Assembly: GCA_021018815.1 (NCBI GenBank)
Contig: JAITYX010000032.1
Coordinates: 4,801,501-4,865,500, forward strand
DNA: 64,000 bases
From: Talinum fruticosum
Taxonomy: Eukaryota > Streptophyta > Magnoliopsida > Caryophyllales > Talinaceae
Direction of reading: 5' to 3'
In this document: positions 38,715 through 51,231 of the stretch, piece after piece
How the letters are laid out: each line of letters begins with the position of its first letter
How positions within the stretch are numbered: position 1 is the first letter of the stretch
Notes under the pieces: model-generated
The model's database searches: none
Seen by the model: the letters and a program-made list of their open reading frames with translations, nothing else
Told to the model about the DNA's origin: nothing
Position numbers and translations under genes: made by a program

Positions 38715-38790
38715 AATTTTTAGTGAACTCACACTTCAACGCAATTTCCATAAATTTTTAGTGAACTCACACTTCAACGCAATTTCCATA
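38715..38790. repeat. 38-bp tandem repeat, two copies
   Basis: tttttagtgaactcacactt followed by caacgcaatttccataaa occurs twice in a row just outside the right end of the TIR element. Confidence 0.9.
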
Positions 38791-39394
38791 AAAAATAGCC
38801 GTAGAGTACTTATACATTCGTGGACCAAAACTAACCCTTTTATCTTTCTTTTTTCTAGTGTTATAAAATTTATTAATAATTTTATTAGTTTCTTTCTATC
38901 TTGATTGAGTACATCACAGTTCCAGCACAATTTAAATACGTACAGGGCAAGGAAGTCGATGATACAATGACCACTAACCATATCACCCTCCCTTCTCAAG
39001 TTCAAAATTCAAGAGAGTAATTTTTTTCTCAAGTTCGAAATTCAAGAGAGTAATTTTTTTAATCAGGGGTAACCTGTGGACCTTAACATATTAAACATAT
39101 CTAAAAGAGCAATTTTCTTATAAGTAGACAACTTTTGGACCATAACATCGCCCACTCCCTAAATTGTTAAAAATACCTAAGATATGAGTTCAATATCCTG
39201 TTTACTGATATAAAAAAAAAAAATTTAATACATGCATCCAAAAAGAGCAACATATATAAGTCTGTCATACTTACCATCTTCCTCCCCCAAAAAAGAACTT
39301 TCAGCATAAATATAAGTGGAGTAGAAAGCAAATTAAAGAAAGAAAACTAGACATGCTTTTGAGAGCTACACTAATAAAAACATTCATATGACTG
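38791..39394. other. Spacer and 3' region of the small gene
   Basis: AT-rich DNA with a second small tandem repeat at 38995-39060. The right part is probably the 3' UTR of the minus-strand gene ending at 39395. Confidence 0.5.
38995..39060. repeat. 33-bp tandem repeat, two copies
   Basis: ctcaagttc(a/g)aaattcaag followed by agagtaattttttt, in direct repeat with one difference. Confidence 0.9.
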
Positions 39395-39712
39395 CTACTG
39401 GATGTAAGATTGGCCGGTAATGTCGATGTCCCGGTCTCCGGACGAAGGCGGCGGCTTGTGCTTAGGAGGCTCGTGCTGTAACGCCGCCTCTCCGAGGCCA
39501 TCGGCTCTCTGGGTCTCCCCGGCTGGTGGGGTGTCCGGAGTTGGTCTCTCGAGCTCGGCCTCCTCCAGGGCGTACATGCCACCACCGTACGCGTTCCTCG
39601 TCGCCGGCTTCATCTCCGATATGTGGGGCCCCTCTTCATGATGTTTTTGCCTTTGCTTGTCATCAACTTCTTCCTTTTTGTTCATCTTTTCTCTGCTCTC
39701 TCTCTCCATCAT
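39395..39712 (-). CDS. Small hydrophilic plant protein, LEA-like character
   Basis: Intronless ORF of 105 aa in a GC-richer island. The start is at 39712, or 39709, since the first two codons are both ATG. The protein is strongly hydrophilic and charged: KMNKKEEVDDKQRQKHHEE near the N-terminus, then a Gly/Met patch (TRNAYGGGMY), a Pro/Glu-rich middle and the tail DRDIDITGQSYIQ. There is no signal peptide, no membrane segment and no cysteine. I do not recognise a named family with certainty. The composition is typical of small seed or stress-accumulated proteins, and the upstream ABREs fit that. Lack of introns and coding-like GC content support a real gene. Confidence 0.65.
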   Translation of the reverse strand: MMERESREKMNKKEEVDDKQRQKHHEEGPHISEMKPATRNAYGGGMYALEEAELERPTPDTPPAGETQRADGLGEAALQHEPPKHKPPPSSGDRDIDITGQSYIQ

Positions 39713-39809
39713 CTCTTAATGTGGAACGTAGTCTGATCCATCGGTTTGTAGGTTATGTTGTTGTTAATCTAACTAAAGCGAGCTTGACCATGTGGGCACC
39801 TTTGAGAAT

Positions 39810-39837
39810 GACACGTATCTTAATACTACCACGTGGC
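39810..39837 (-). promoter_or_regulatory. ABRE/G-box pair upstream of the small gene
   Basis: Plus-strand gacacgt (39810-39816) reads ACGTGTC on the gene strand, and ccacgtggc (39829-39837) is a palindromic G-box/ABRE. They lie about 100-125 bp upstream of the start at 39712. Paired ABREs are the known requirement for ABA response; use here is inferred. Confidence 0.6.
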
Positions 39838-39863
39838 ACTAAGATTTAGCCGCCAGCCCTCTA

Positions 39864-39916
39864 ATGTTAGAACGTGAATTATATACGAGAATGTTAGAAC
39901 GTGAATTATATACGAG
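39864..39916. repeat. 27-bp tandem repeat, two copies
   Basis: atgttagaacgtgaattata plus tacgaga is repeated once directly. Confidence 0.9.
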
Positions 39917-42900
39917 AGTATATATTCTAATGATATATGTCAGTTAATAATTAAAGGGAAAGAAAAATGGAAAAATTTTGTTAAATTTAACATAATTATG
40001 TATCAATTAAAATATGTGTTTTCAGGTAAATATTAGAATTTCTATTCTAACATATCAATATATTTGCAGCGTATTATACGATGGGAGTTTACTTATATTT
40101 TCATGATTGGTGATGATAGATTTGGGAGTATTCGTTAATAAATAGTTGGACGAAAGAAAAATAACGAGGAATCTTATATAATAATAATGTGACATTTTGG
40201 AGTATAAATTATCAGATGAATATAAAAATTTATAATATATTTTCATGATCGGTGATGATAGATTAATTGTTTAACTAAATTGGTTACAATTTTAAATGTT
40301 TGGTAGAAAAAGTGTACTCAAAATAATTTTAAAAATTAATTCTTCTACGGACGAAGTTAACTTTTCATTATTATCCTCTTGAAAGTAGAGTACCTATCAA
40401 TTCAGATTTATGTAAAATACGGGTCGGGTATATTTTGGGTTCGGGTAAAATACGGGCGTTCGTATATCGGGTTATACGGTTTTTGGGTAGATCTAACGGA
40501 TTGAGACTCGCCTTTTTATCAATTATTTATCTTTTTTAATTATAAAATTCAGAATGATTTTTGCTTAAAATTGCCAATAGTTTTAAGAAAAATTACTATT
40601 TGTATTTTCTAAAAAAATATTAAAAAATATTCAAAACTTTCATTATTATATTTGTGTGAAGATCCCATTGAGTCGAGCGGCTTAACCGCTTCACCTGTTT
40701 AAATAATGCTAATGAAAGATTGGGTCAAGCAATAATAGGTTGAATAATAATGACTTGTTCTGTTAATGATTCGTTTAAGGTTTCGATGTTTGTTCCACCT
40801 CTTTTATTATACTAAGGAGGTTTATATGCATATTTACATCATTTTAAAACACATCGAGAAAGAGTTGATTTGGGTAGGCGTAACTAACCCATTTTATTCA
40901 CTAATAAAGTTTGTTTTAACCCGGCCTATTGTCTATCGTAGGAGGTGTGGATTAGGTTCAGCTGAAATAGTTTCAAATAAATAAGAATTGGAAATTTATA
41001 ATAAAATAAAATTATTATTTTTAATTATAAAATCAAAATTTTACATCATTACACTAATACTATTTCTATAAAATAAAAGTACATCATTTAAGATGTGACT
41101 ATGTATATTCGGTTCATCAAAAATACAACAATATAACTTGTGCACTTTTAGTATTTTAATATATCATGTCGTTTGAATGCATATATATTTTTATTCAAAT
41201 TAATTATGTATAATTCTTGTGTATAATTATTTTTTATGAAGAAGAAGTTGAGAAATGAAAAAGTATTAGTATTCATTTGTAAATGACTGCGATAAATATG
41301 TAATGTCTATAGAAATGATGTGATATGATAAATAACCATTAATGAAAGAGTGATAAAGTTAAGGGAAAATCATATAACGTGCACAAAACATTTAATCAAC
41401 AAGCCACAAAGCTAAAATTGTTGTTTTTATTACCTTGACCCAATGGGCGAATTGGTTTGGGTCGGGTTTGACCTACTAATTTGTGAATTTTTCATATTCG
41501 AGTTGAGAAAATCGTGTCTAAAATAAAAAAAATTCGAACGGGTTCGGATCGGGTCAATTTTTACGAGGTCTACTTGAAAGCATTGCTCTAATTCTACGAG
41601 ACTTTTAGTTGGGTCTTATAGGCCCAGAATGGGAGATCATTGGGCCTGCGAGCTGGAGATTACTTCGAAGTCTAATAATTGAAATCAGACCATTAAGGCC
41701 TCAAATGGGCCAAAATCACACTTCCAATAAAGCTCAAAAGGCTGTTTTTGAGTAATGCTCCCAAAATCAAAGGGCTTGGCCCAGTAGGTCTCTCAGCCTT
41801 AAAAAGCAATTCAATTATTAAACCCTTAGAATTGACCCTGCAATGTGACATCAAACTCATGAAATTTAACTGTTTATTATTAATAGTCATATGATTTAAA
41901 AACTAAACTGAGAAGGACACGTGTTATATCTGATATGGCACTCAATCCAGATCTTTGACTATATGGAAGGTATCCTTTACGATTATGACTAAGCTAAGAA
42001 CTTGGGTCCATGGCAAGTTAGCATAGAGAAAAACGACCATTGAACTCGCGTTCAAAGTTGTTGAAATGATTTATCAATATCAACTATTATAATCATCGAT
42101 CACCTCTACGTCTAATCTCGTTAATAGCTAGGGTTTGCTCGCTTTCCTTCCGTATTTCTTGACCATCAAAGACTCCGAATAATTCAGGTCCAAAGTACTA
42201 TTGATCAGTACTACCCTCTACGATCCATAGCATAACTAATAGAAATTATTGTGCCCCCAAGATTCAAATTCATAGAGAGGGTGAACTCTCCACCACAATG
42301 TCAAATGAGATGTGTACTCACTGATATAGAGCATTGCAATTAGTTAGCCCACGTCCACTAAATTAATAAACTTGACCAGAAATTAATGATAGTCAAGCTA
42401 ATCTTCCAAACGTAATGTAATTATAATTACGTTGCCTATCTTGTTAGTGTTCACAATTAGCTATAAAAATGTTAAAGTCGTCATTAATTTTTTAAAATTA
42501 AATTGTAGGGTCTATTAAAATACAATCTTCACCGTTCTAGTTATTCATTTTTTCTAAAATTCAAGTTTTAATCGCTAAAAGAGTTCATACAAAAGGCAAA
42601 TCAAACACATCCTATTTCCGCTTCTCAACATGTACTCTATATTGTCAGGCAAAGGTCCTCACTTGTACACTTCCTTTGTGTACGTCATTCGAACAGTTCA
42701 CTGTGTGCTCCCGAGATCAATAGCATATGTATCTTTAAATTTTGGGTATGGTCGGGGAGCGAATTCGGGTTTGAACAAATGACTATGCTACTTTCACTAT
42801 CTATCGCTCCTAGTTTTCTAACAAATTCCTAATATATTCATGGGCTCAAGTCAGTCATGAAAATTTAAGGGGTACATAACTCATATGTTAAAAAAATAGA

Positions 42901-43960
42901 CAACATATAAATAATTTTAAATGTAACATATGAATGATTTTGATGTAACGAATTAATAATGTAATATATACCAAGTATATCCTATACATAGTTTAGAGTT
43001 TATATAATAAATAAAAATGGGAGGAACAAATTCTGCAATAAATTATGTGGCATGTTTGGCACATCGAAATGGCGTGCAAGTTGTAGTACCATGCTTTGAT
43101 TTTATAAGTTGTTCCAGATCTCTTGCAGTTGAGCATGGAAGGGAATGGAAGACCTTGACAAACTAATCAAACCCCATAACGTGGTCAACTCATCAATGAG
43201 CTCATCGTCAACTTCATTACATATCTTTGTATAAATAAAATAATAATCCATTCTATATTTTGCCATTGAAAATTTAATTATAGCTACTAGCTACCCTTAA
43301 GTAGTAATTAAGTACAACTAGTGAATTATATATATATTGATTGCTCCGAATTTTTCATGATCGACTAGTCTTAAGTACAATACTTATACGATGGACCTGA
43401 GTTTATGGATGGACGCAATTTGAGGGAGGACCTGAAAAAGTTAAAACAAAACACCACATATGGTAACTTAGGTTTAATAGATCCGGGTTCATGAAACAAT
43501 TCGTATCCCAAGTATAAGAGTTGTGCATTATTTGTTCCAAAATCGGACCGGACCAATCTTATTCGGTCCAGTCCACTTGTCTTGTCCGTGTTTTGACCGG
43601 TGAACACCCCTACCAAGTATTGATCTTTTCTTTTAACAAAAATTATTAATGGATCAATTAGCAACTAATAATCTCTAATAATAATATGTTAATGTATATG
43701 TGAACACATACCTTGAATCTTCATCGCTCTCTCCAAGACTTCAACCATTTCGGTTCAATTAGTTGCTTTACAATTTTATGGCATCAAAATCAATCTTTCT
43801 TATCGAGATCATGTTCGAAGTTCAAATCATCATATTTTCTGTTTGAAGTTATTATATTGCACTATGTTTAAATTTTAAGGAGGGTATAGCTACAATATAT
43901 ATCATGCTCGAAATATTTAGCTTAATTATTTTCTTACTATCTACAAATAATACAAACATA
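39917..43960. other. Gene-poor AT-rich interval
   Basis: No convincing gene. Contains a dispersed repeat (ttttcatgattggtgatgat near 40097 and ttttcatgatcggtgatgat near 40240), gggtcggg-rich stretches near 40430 and 41460, tgggcc motifs at 41640-41780, and a TE-like block near 43540-43610 (accggtgaacacccc). A unit around aaaacaaaacaccacatatg (43440) recurs at 48475 and 49565. Confidence 0.5.
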
Positions 43961-44002
43961 ACAACAACAACAACAACAATAATAATAATAATAATAATAA
44001 TA
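43961..44002. repeat. (CAA)n-(TAA)n compound microsatellite
   Basis: About six CAA units followed by about eight AAT units, ending just before the foldback element at 44025. Confidence 0.9.
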
Positions 44003-44024
44003 GTTATTGACATTTTACTACAGT

Positions 44025-44226
44025 GTGATATTGAAAAATGATTAAAAAAAGTCCCTTAGTTATCGTAAATAATAAATTAGTACCCGAGGTATGATTCTTT
44101 TTCAGTTTACTACCCTAAAAATTTAAAAAGTAGGATAGTAAACTGTTAAAAAATTCATATCTTAAAATACTAATTTATTATTTACGAGACTTGAGGGACT
44201 TTTTTTTATTATTTTATTGATATCAC
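44025..44226. mobile_element. Foldback MITE, about 200 bp
   Basis: The left arm gtgatattgaaaaatgatta, aaagtcccttag, cgtaaataataaattagta is matched in inverse by the right arm tactaatttattatttacga, gacttgagggact, ttattgatatcac. Arms are about 60 bp with a loop of about 80 bp. No ORF. Confidence 0.8.
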
Positions 44227-45239
44227 GGTAAGTATCAATATTATAAATTGAAGTTGTTAACCCAATAAAAAGTGGGGTGTGGCTCATGAAAGGAGGTTTA
44301 GGCCAAGGCTAGGTTGAGCTTGAAATAAGGCATTAATCAAGGAATATATGCCTCCAACTTGAAAAGTATTCCCATACATTTACATCACGAATAACAACTG
44401 CACTGCATATTGCAAGCCAAGCAAGCCTTGGAGTCGAGAGTGGGGGCAGCTTCTGCATTGCCCAACCTGTCATGTTTACATTTTCTGCTACTCAGAGGCA
44501 CACACACACAGAGAGAACAGCTATATATATTCAAATAAGTATTAATTAATTATTATATTCCTATATTTAATTATATTATTTGTCAATATTTAATATAATT
44601 ATCAGTTCATCTTGTTCAGAAAAAATGCCGGTGATAAGGGTATAACATGTTAAGGGACTGTAATAAAAAAATAATAATTAAAAAAAAGAAGAAAACAGAT
44701 ACAATTCCACATACCAATGAGACATTGTTGGGAGGCATTTAAATTTGACGGCTTCTTGTGTGGATTTTTATTATTAGTATTAGAAAATCTTTGTATTTTA
44801 GTGAAGGTTGTATTGTATTATTGGTAGAGTCATGAGCTGATCCATCTCCAGCTTTGGTTTAGCTGTTTATCCAACTTTGTGACTTTTGAGACTGTCAAAA
44901 GTCTTTGTTTCTTATGATTATCTTTTTAAATCACAACACTATATTCATGTGTCCTACCGCAATATTAAAATTAATGGGTATGATTAATTCATGCATATGA
45001 AGTAATAGCTTATTATTATTTATCTTAGTTGGAGATAATGTGAATTAGATATATAAATTGAGTTCGAGTTTTAGTTTATAGAACCTTAATGAAGTTGATA
45101 AAAAAATATTAATAAAGGATAACATGAGTTAAAACTATAAAGAGAAGGATATGATATATCTCTATAACTTTTCTTCTTTTTTTTTTTTTTTTAAAGTATG
45201 AGTTCAGTCTACTTATTTATAGTTATTTTTTAGCAGTAA
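44227..45239. other. AT-rich intergenic
   Basis: Contains a short (CA)n-(GA)n stretch at about 44499-44517 and a T run at 45175-45192. No gene recognised. Confidence 0.6.
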
Positions 45240-45445
45240 GAAAATACTAAGAAAAATAAAATTTATAACAAAATTTGTGTTAAAAGATTAAGTTGCTCCA
45301 AAGTTCTGTTGAAAATGAAGAAAGTCATGAAAAAGAAAAAAATAATTAATAAAGACAAAATTAGTAAATTAATCATTGATATGTCATTATATTTATACAG
45401 TAGTAAATATTATAAAACGAAAAAAATAATTAAAATAACAAATAT
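45240..45445. mobile_element. Stowaway-like MITE, degraded copy
   Basis: Interior words aaaatttataacaaaatttg, tgttaaaagattaagttg and aaattagtaaattaatcatt match the better copy at 47552-47804. The terminal repeats are eroded. Confidence 0.55.
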
Positions 45446-46269
45446 TACAAAACAAGGATATTATTTACTTGTACTTCATTTCATAATGAGCAACATTGGT
45501 ATGGTTAGGAATCAAGTTTGAAGACAACTATCTTAAGGAGTAGCAGAAATTAAGGAAAAAATCCAGCCTATACTTTCGCTCCATCCCAGCTTGCAGAGCA
45601 TTCATGTGTGTGGGGCGTATCGAGCCCATCTTGACTTTGCCAAACGATCATTTTAAATACACTTATATTTGTATATACGATACCTTTTATCTCTATGAAA
45701 ACAAAATTTCCTTTAAAATAGGTTTTAAAAACAAACAAAGCAATTTAGAAACTTTTTCTACAATAAGTACATGTTTTGTAGAGAATAAGTATGCTCTAGA
45801 CTTGGGATGAATTTTTATAGATTTGAACATAAATTTGGAATAAATTTGAATCTAAATTAACTTAATTGCATTATCCATGACTCGAAATTATTCACATTTT
45901 TCTATACTTCCTACCCTTATTTATTTAAGAAATTCGATATGATCTCCACAAAACCTAATGATCTGGGTTTAACAAATGTATATGTACAACTACATTACTT
46001 ATAGAATTATTATTTTTCTAATTAAAGCAATCACTTATACACCATTTTTTTTATGATTTAAAGAAAGGCTGATAAAACTGAACGTATACAAATTTTTAAA
46101 CCTCATGTATAGACTCGAAAATTTTAAACCGAATGTATACAATAAGAAATACAGGATGGGAGTATGAATATAGGAATGAGGAAAACAGGGTACGGGTATA
46201 GTTATATATCCCATGATCATCCCTAGTAGACACACCAGTAAAAAATTTTCATTAATGATAAAAAAAATT

Positions 46270-46388
46270 CACAATAAATTTCGATATGAAAAATAATATA
46301 TAGTTGTAAGAAATTATAACAATTTGTAAGAAGTTGTAAAGAACCGTAAAACTTTAAACTAAAGATAAATGAAACAGAGCCTATAACA
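46270..46388. mobile_element. TTGTAAG-array element, copy 1
   Basis: Repeated gttgtaagaaattataac, tttgtaagaagttgtaaag and cgtaaaactttaaacta, ending aaatgaaacagagcc. That end is the complement of the ggctctgttctatttaact start of the copy at 51232. Confidence 0.5.
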
Positions 46389-47551
46389 CTCAGACTAATA
46401 AACATAAAATTTATAAGTCTGTAATAGAAACAAGTATTGAAGTATTTGTTCAAGAAAAGAGATAACATATAATAAACTAGGTGACGGTTACATGCAATAA
46501 TTTCTCAAATCTTTTGTTTTATTTATTTATTTATTTTTCTTTTCTCAATTCATCCTGTAGAGGGTAGCTAATCCAACTGTAGGCCTTATCCAACAATTTT
46601 GGACATGTCTAGTTAATTAGGGCAAAAAGATTTTATTTTATTTTTTATAAAAAAGTTCAACTTGATGGAGGGTTGATGTTCCTATTCTTATCATTGGTTG
46701 ATGATGATGGGTTTTGTTTTTGTAATTGGCAAATTATTTGCAAGGATGATTCTCTTCTTTACCAAGTTGCCACATTTTTAAAATCCTCTTGTTTTTTTGT
46801 CACATGGATTAATGAAACCTTTTTGGAGTACTTTGTTTAATTTAAATTTTAATTATCTTGAGGTTTGTTTCCACTTTTGAGTATTAAATAATTAAACTAA
46901 ACTCAACAAGAATATAAACAAAAACCCAATCATATGGGAATTTGGTGTATTCCCTTAACTTAACTTAGAATGTATGATTAGGACGAGTAATTATTATTCA
47001 TTATTTTCCCATATTATTATTCCATCCTATTTTGCATGATTTAATAAAATTCCTTCATTAATTATTCTGTCAACTCTCTCATGTATTTGTTTTGTGGCCA
47101 CATGTTTTTACTATATTATATATTGGTAAATGTAATAACTGAAAACTCTTTGTTTTTCCTTTTCCTTTTTTTTTTTGGTTTTGTTTTGGTAATTATTTCA
47201 CAATATTTTTGGTTGTAAAAAGAGGCACAAATGAGGATAATTAATCTAGTCTTTGATATTAATCTCTGATGCGAAATTATTAAATTAACTGATACCTGCA
47301 ATTGAACATATGTCCATAGTATAAGTGTAGTGTAATTTCAAAAACTGTTTTTAGGGTTCAAAAATCAATTTAATGAAAGATTTTAATTTGACCATATTAG
47401 ACCCTTTCAAATAGACCTTTATTATCTGCACTCTAATGGATTTTTCACATACTTTTTTGAAAAAAAGGGATAAGTGATGGGTTTTCATACTTAATTAACC
47501 TTCAGGGTTGAAATAATCTTAATTAATTATCTCAAAACTTAACTAACAAAC

Positions 47552-47804
47552 TACTTCCTCTATTTCAAAATACTTGTCGTTTTAATTAAGGTTATGAGGG
47601 AATAATAAAAAAATACAAAATTTATAACAAAATTTGTGTTAAAATACCAAGTTACCCCAAGATAGCATTGGAAATGAAAAACAAGAGGGAAAAAAAGCAA
47701 TTAATATGGACAAAATTGGTAAATTAATCATGAATTATAAAGTGACAAATATTGTGAAACGAAAAGTTAATTAAAGTAATATGTATTGTGAAAAGGAGGG
47801 AGTA
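47552..47804. mobile_element. Stowaway-like MITE, best-preserved copy
   Basis: Left end tacttcctctatttcaaaat is inverted relative to right end gtattgtgaaaaggagggag, then ta. The TA borders and about 250-bp length are as in Stowaway (Tc1/mariner) MITEs. No ORF. Confidence 0.85.
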
Positions 47805-48469
47805 AGATACATTAGGATTCTTGATGCTTGAACCTAACAACTTTTACTTAGGAAGACTCTTATCATAGAACATAGGAGCACTATTTGATCATTTGGTAAT
47901 GTTTTTTTAATGGGTAGATTATAACACACATACACAGTTTAAAAAGAATCGAACTTTGATCTTCTTTGTGTAAACCAATTATTTTAACACTAGACTATCT
48001 TACTCGATAGTACCTAGTAAATAAATACTCCATTTATAAACTAATAATGAAGAGGGTTGGAGGTTCGAACCCTTTCTAATGGAAGGCTGGTTCTATTTTT
48101 CATACAAGGGTTTCCATGCCTTCTAGTGATCTATACGAACTGGGAGGGGATGATAAAAGAGACTAAAAAACCCCCAAAAATCCAAATTTTCAGTCAACGA
48201 CTTGTATGGATGAAATAGCCTTTTTAAACTTGTGTATGATATATAAATACGCATTTATACTCTTGTTATAGAGATGATTGTATACTTCTAACACAAGTAT
48301 TTTAGATTGTAATCAGTTAAAATAAGATGCAATCATTACAATACAAGGGAGAGATATAACAATACTTATATCATGGAGTAGAGTTTATAAATTCGATGAA
48401 ATGACATAATTTAGAAGATGAAATTTATTATTTTTTTCAAAGGAAACTATAATAGAAGGTGAGTTTTAT

Positions 48470-48545
48470 AAAATTAAAACAAAATATTATATATGGTAAC
48501 TTAGGTCCTTAGACCCGAACCCATGATATAATTTGTAAGAAATAA
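48470..48545. repeat. Dispersed repeat, also near 43435 and 49560
   Basis: A core of aaaattaaaacaaaatatta, tatggtaacttagg, cccatgatataatttgt recurs at about 43430-43505 and 49560-49640 in the same orientation. Class unknown. Confidence 0.5.
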
Positions 48546-48619
48546 TATGCAAATATAAAATTTAACATATTCAACACCTCGTTATTAGCTAACAGATAAG
48601 TATGTACAAACTTTTGGGA

Positions 48620-49101
48620 TTGTGTGGAGCCTAATGGGTGTTTAGGCTCGTGAAAATTGTGGTTCAAGGCTTAGAACAATGGGCACGACTCAAGAGCAAG
48701 AGGAACGAGCTGTGTAGGCCAAAGAAAACGAAGACCGCCCCACAAGCAGCTAGCACGTACGAGCTGGCCGTGTCTAAGGACACGATCCATGCTAGTCGAC
48801 AGAGGCAGGCCGTGTCGGTTGGCACGACTCGTGCCGGGGTGGCTTTTGGACTGTTGTTGTTTTTGTCCGTTTTCTTTCGTTACTTGCAATTATAGTTCAT
48901 TTTTATGGCTATATAATTGTGTGTGGACTTCCATTGCTGAGTGTAGCAAAGTGTAGTAGCTTGTAATAGTCTACCAAAGTTCTAGTGTATTGTTCGTGGT
49001 TTTTTCGATTTTAAGTTTTTCACGTAAAATTTTTATGTCTTGCTTAATTTTTTTCTTTTTCTTTTATTATTGTTTGTGAGAGTGAACTCCCTTTATCCTA
49101 A
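48620..49101 (+). mobile_element. Possible LTR remnant (Copia-like end)
   Basis: A GC-richer block with ggcacgactcgtgcc-type palindromes is followed by an AT-rich stretch ending gagagtgaactccc...atcctaacaaca. The ending resembles the 3' ends of plant Copia LTRs. No internal domain, primer-binding site or second LTR is seen in the window. Confidence 0.3.
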
Positions 49102-51010
49102 CAACACATTATTGTGCACAAGTATTAATTCAAGACATTGCATAGGACAGCTAAAAAGCAAATTACACAAGTACTAATACTAGGCGTTGAAGCAATTAGT
49201 TATTAAGCAAGATTAATGTTAGGGTTTGAAGTTATGCAGCTACAGTATGATTATTCGACACATTGCATAAATAGGACAGCCAAAAAGCCAATTAATTATT
49301 GTACGCTAGTGCCTATTACAATAAGTTATCTCTTCAAACTTCAAATTACCATTTGGAAAAGGGAGGGGAAAAGACCAAAAGTTGGAGAAAGGAGATGATA
49401 CCAAGGAAAGGTGAGTTATCTTTTCTCTTTACCTGCCTCCTCTTGGTGCTATGCTTCTCCCAATACAGTCCCGATTCTGTAGGTCCGATGGTATGAAACA
49501 ATTTAACAAAAGAATTTGATATTTTTTTTGGAAAACAGGGTCATAAAATAAAAGGTAAGTTTAAAAAAATTAAAACAAAATATTATATATAATAAATTAG
49601 ATTTATATTCAAGTTCACAGTATAATTTGTATTTAAACACCCATCACCAAAAGGTGTCCACACATAAAAATATATACAAAGTCCTACTTAATGGAAGAAT
49701 CATCAATTCTAATAGCAAGCATAATTTAATCTTATACTACACAATAAAATCCTCATATTCAAGAAGCATGTGATTATCATTATTGTTTTTCTCGGTAAAA
49801 GTACTATGTGACATTTCATTTCAAATCATTAACTAATAAAAAGTATTCGACAATAACAATTAAAACCATTTATATGTCACTCAAACAGTTGCAAATTATC
49901 GGATAGATAATAACCTTGAATCGAAATAACGACCCAATAAAAAGGCAAAAATGAAACAACACAACGAAGATCGAACAGGACCAAATGTTAAGTGTAGCAC
50001 ATGTCGCATGTGTTTGAAGCATGCACAAAAACAATAGAGTTGAAGACTGACTGACATGTTTTGCTGTGTATTCCTCCCAGATTAAGACACGACCACCTAA
50101 GTTTACATTGTCTTCTGGCTCCTGGGGGATGTCCTTCATCTTGCCTTCATTGTTTCTGACTATTATTTTTTCTCAAGTTATTATTCAACTATCTCAAATT
50201 AATTAATACAATAATAACACACAATTAATTATCATTATTATTATTAATAAATTAATAACATGGTCGATGGATCAGCAGAGCTTTGATTTACCGTTGCAAA
50301 AGTCAACTTCTGAAAAAGAAGCCTGTGATTAACTTTTTAATAATTCTGATCAGCATGTGTTCGATGAAATTGAGGGACACACTTATCTTAGTGTGTTGCG
50401 ATTGGTGAGAATCTTTTTATCCTTTTTTGCTTAAGACTTTGGTCTTCTTCTTCTTTAACATGTGATTTTTATCTTTTTCATTTTATATGAATTTTCCTGC
50501 CAAAAAATTAGTCCGAAAGTTTGTGAGTATCCAAATAAAAAAAAATTATAAATACTTTGTCTGTAAAGTATAGTATTTTGTACGATATAATAAGAAAGAT
50601 GAGAAAAGTTGTAAGATTTTATCCATTAATTATGTTTTCAAACATTTTACATTAATTCAATATTAAAATTATAACCGTTTGCATGAAAGTCTCCAGAAAA
50701 ATAAATTAAAGGAAATAGTACTCATCGTGGAGAAAAATAAAGGATCGAACACCCTTCATGTGCGAGCTACTGATCGACAAAGCTTGTAACAAGTATACAA
50801 TAAAACATACGATAAAAGATGGCACCTTAATTATTTTATGTTATTAATTTTTATGTTTTGATTATCATAAGGAAATTTAAAGAAAGAAGTCTTAATTTTA
50901 CGTATATAAATAAAAATTAAGTAAATAATTTAAGACATATAAAAAGGAATAGCAAACAAATAATATGGAGGGAGAGAGTTCATATTATAAGAATCATGAT
51001 TCAATTTACA

Positions 51011-51012
<2 letters not shown>
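49102..51012. other. Intergenic with two unexplained short ORFs
   Basis: A plus-strand 33-codon ORF at 49396-49497 begins MIPRKGELSFLFTCLLLVL, signal-peptide-like, and ends at a potential gtatga donor. A minus-strand ORF starting at 50139 begins MKDIPQEPEDNVNLGGRVLI. Neither is recognised, and neither is long enough to call a gene. Confidence 0.35.

Positions 51013-51088
<76 letters not shown>
51013..51088. repeat. (AT)n microsatellite, 76 bp
   Basis: About 38 uninterrupted AT units, the longest simple repeat in the window. Confidence 0.98.
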
Positions 51089-51091
<3 letters not shown>

Positions 51092-51231
51092 TAGACCTGG
51101 TTAACTCTAAAACGCTTTATAACTATCACTATATATCTTTTTTTCTATCAAAAACATGAGAAGGATGCATTTATCATTCAAATAAGTATATACTAAACAA
51201 TTATATCATCAGTCATGACAAGATATTTATT

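Noticed and set aside
43371..43664. 97-codon minus-strand ORF
   Set aside because: It crosses repeat-derived DNA (accggtgaacacccc and the 43435 dispersed repeat) and has no recognisable domain.
48638..48895. 85-codon ORF in the GC-rich block
   Set aside because: Overlaps an equally long antisense ORF and lies in an LTR-like repeat; explained by composition.
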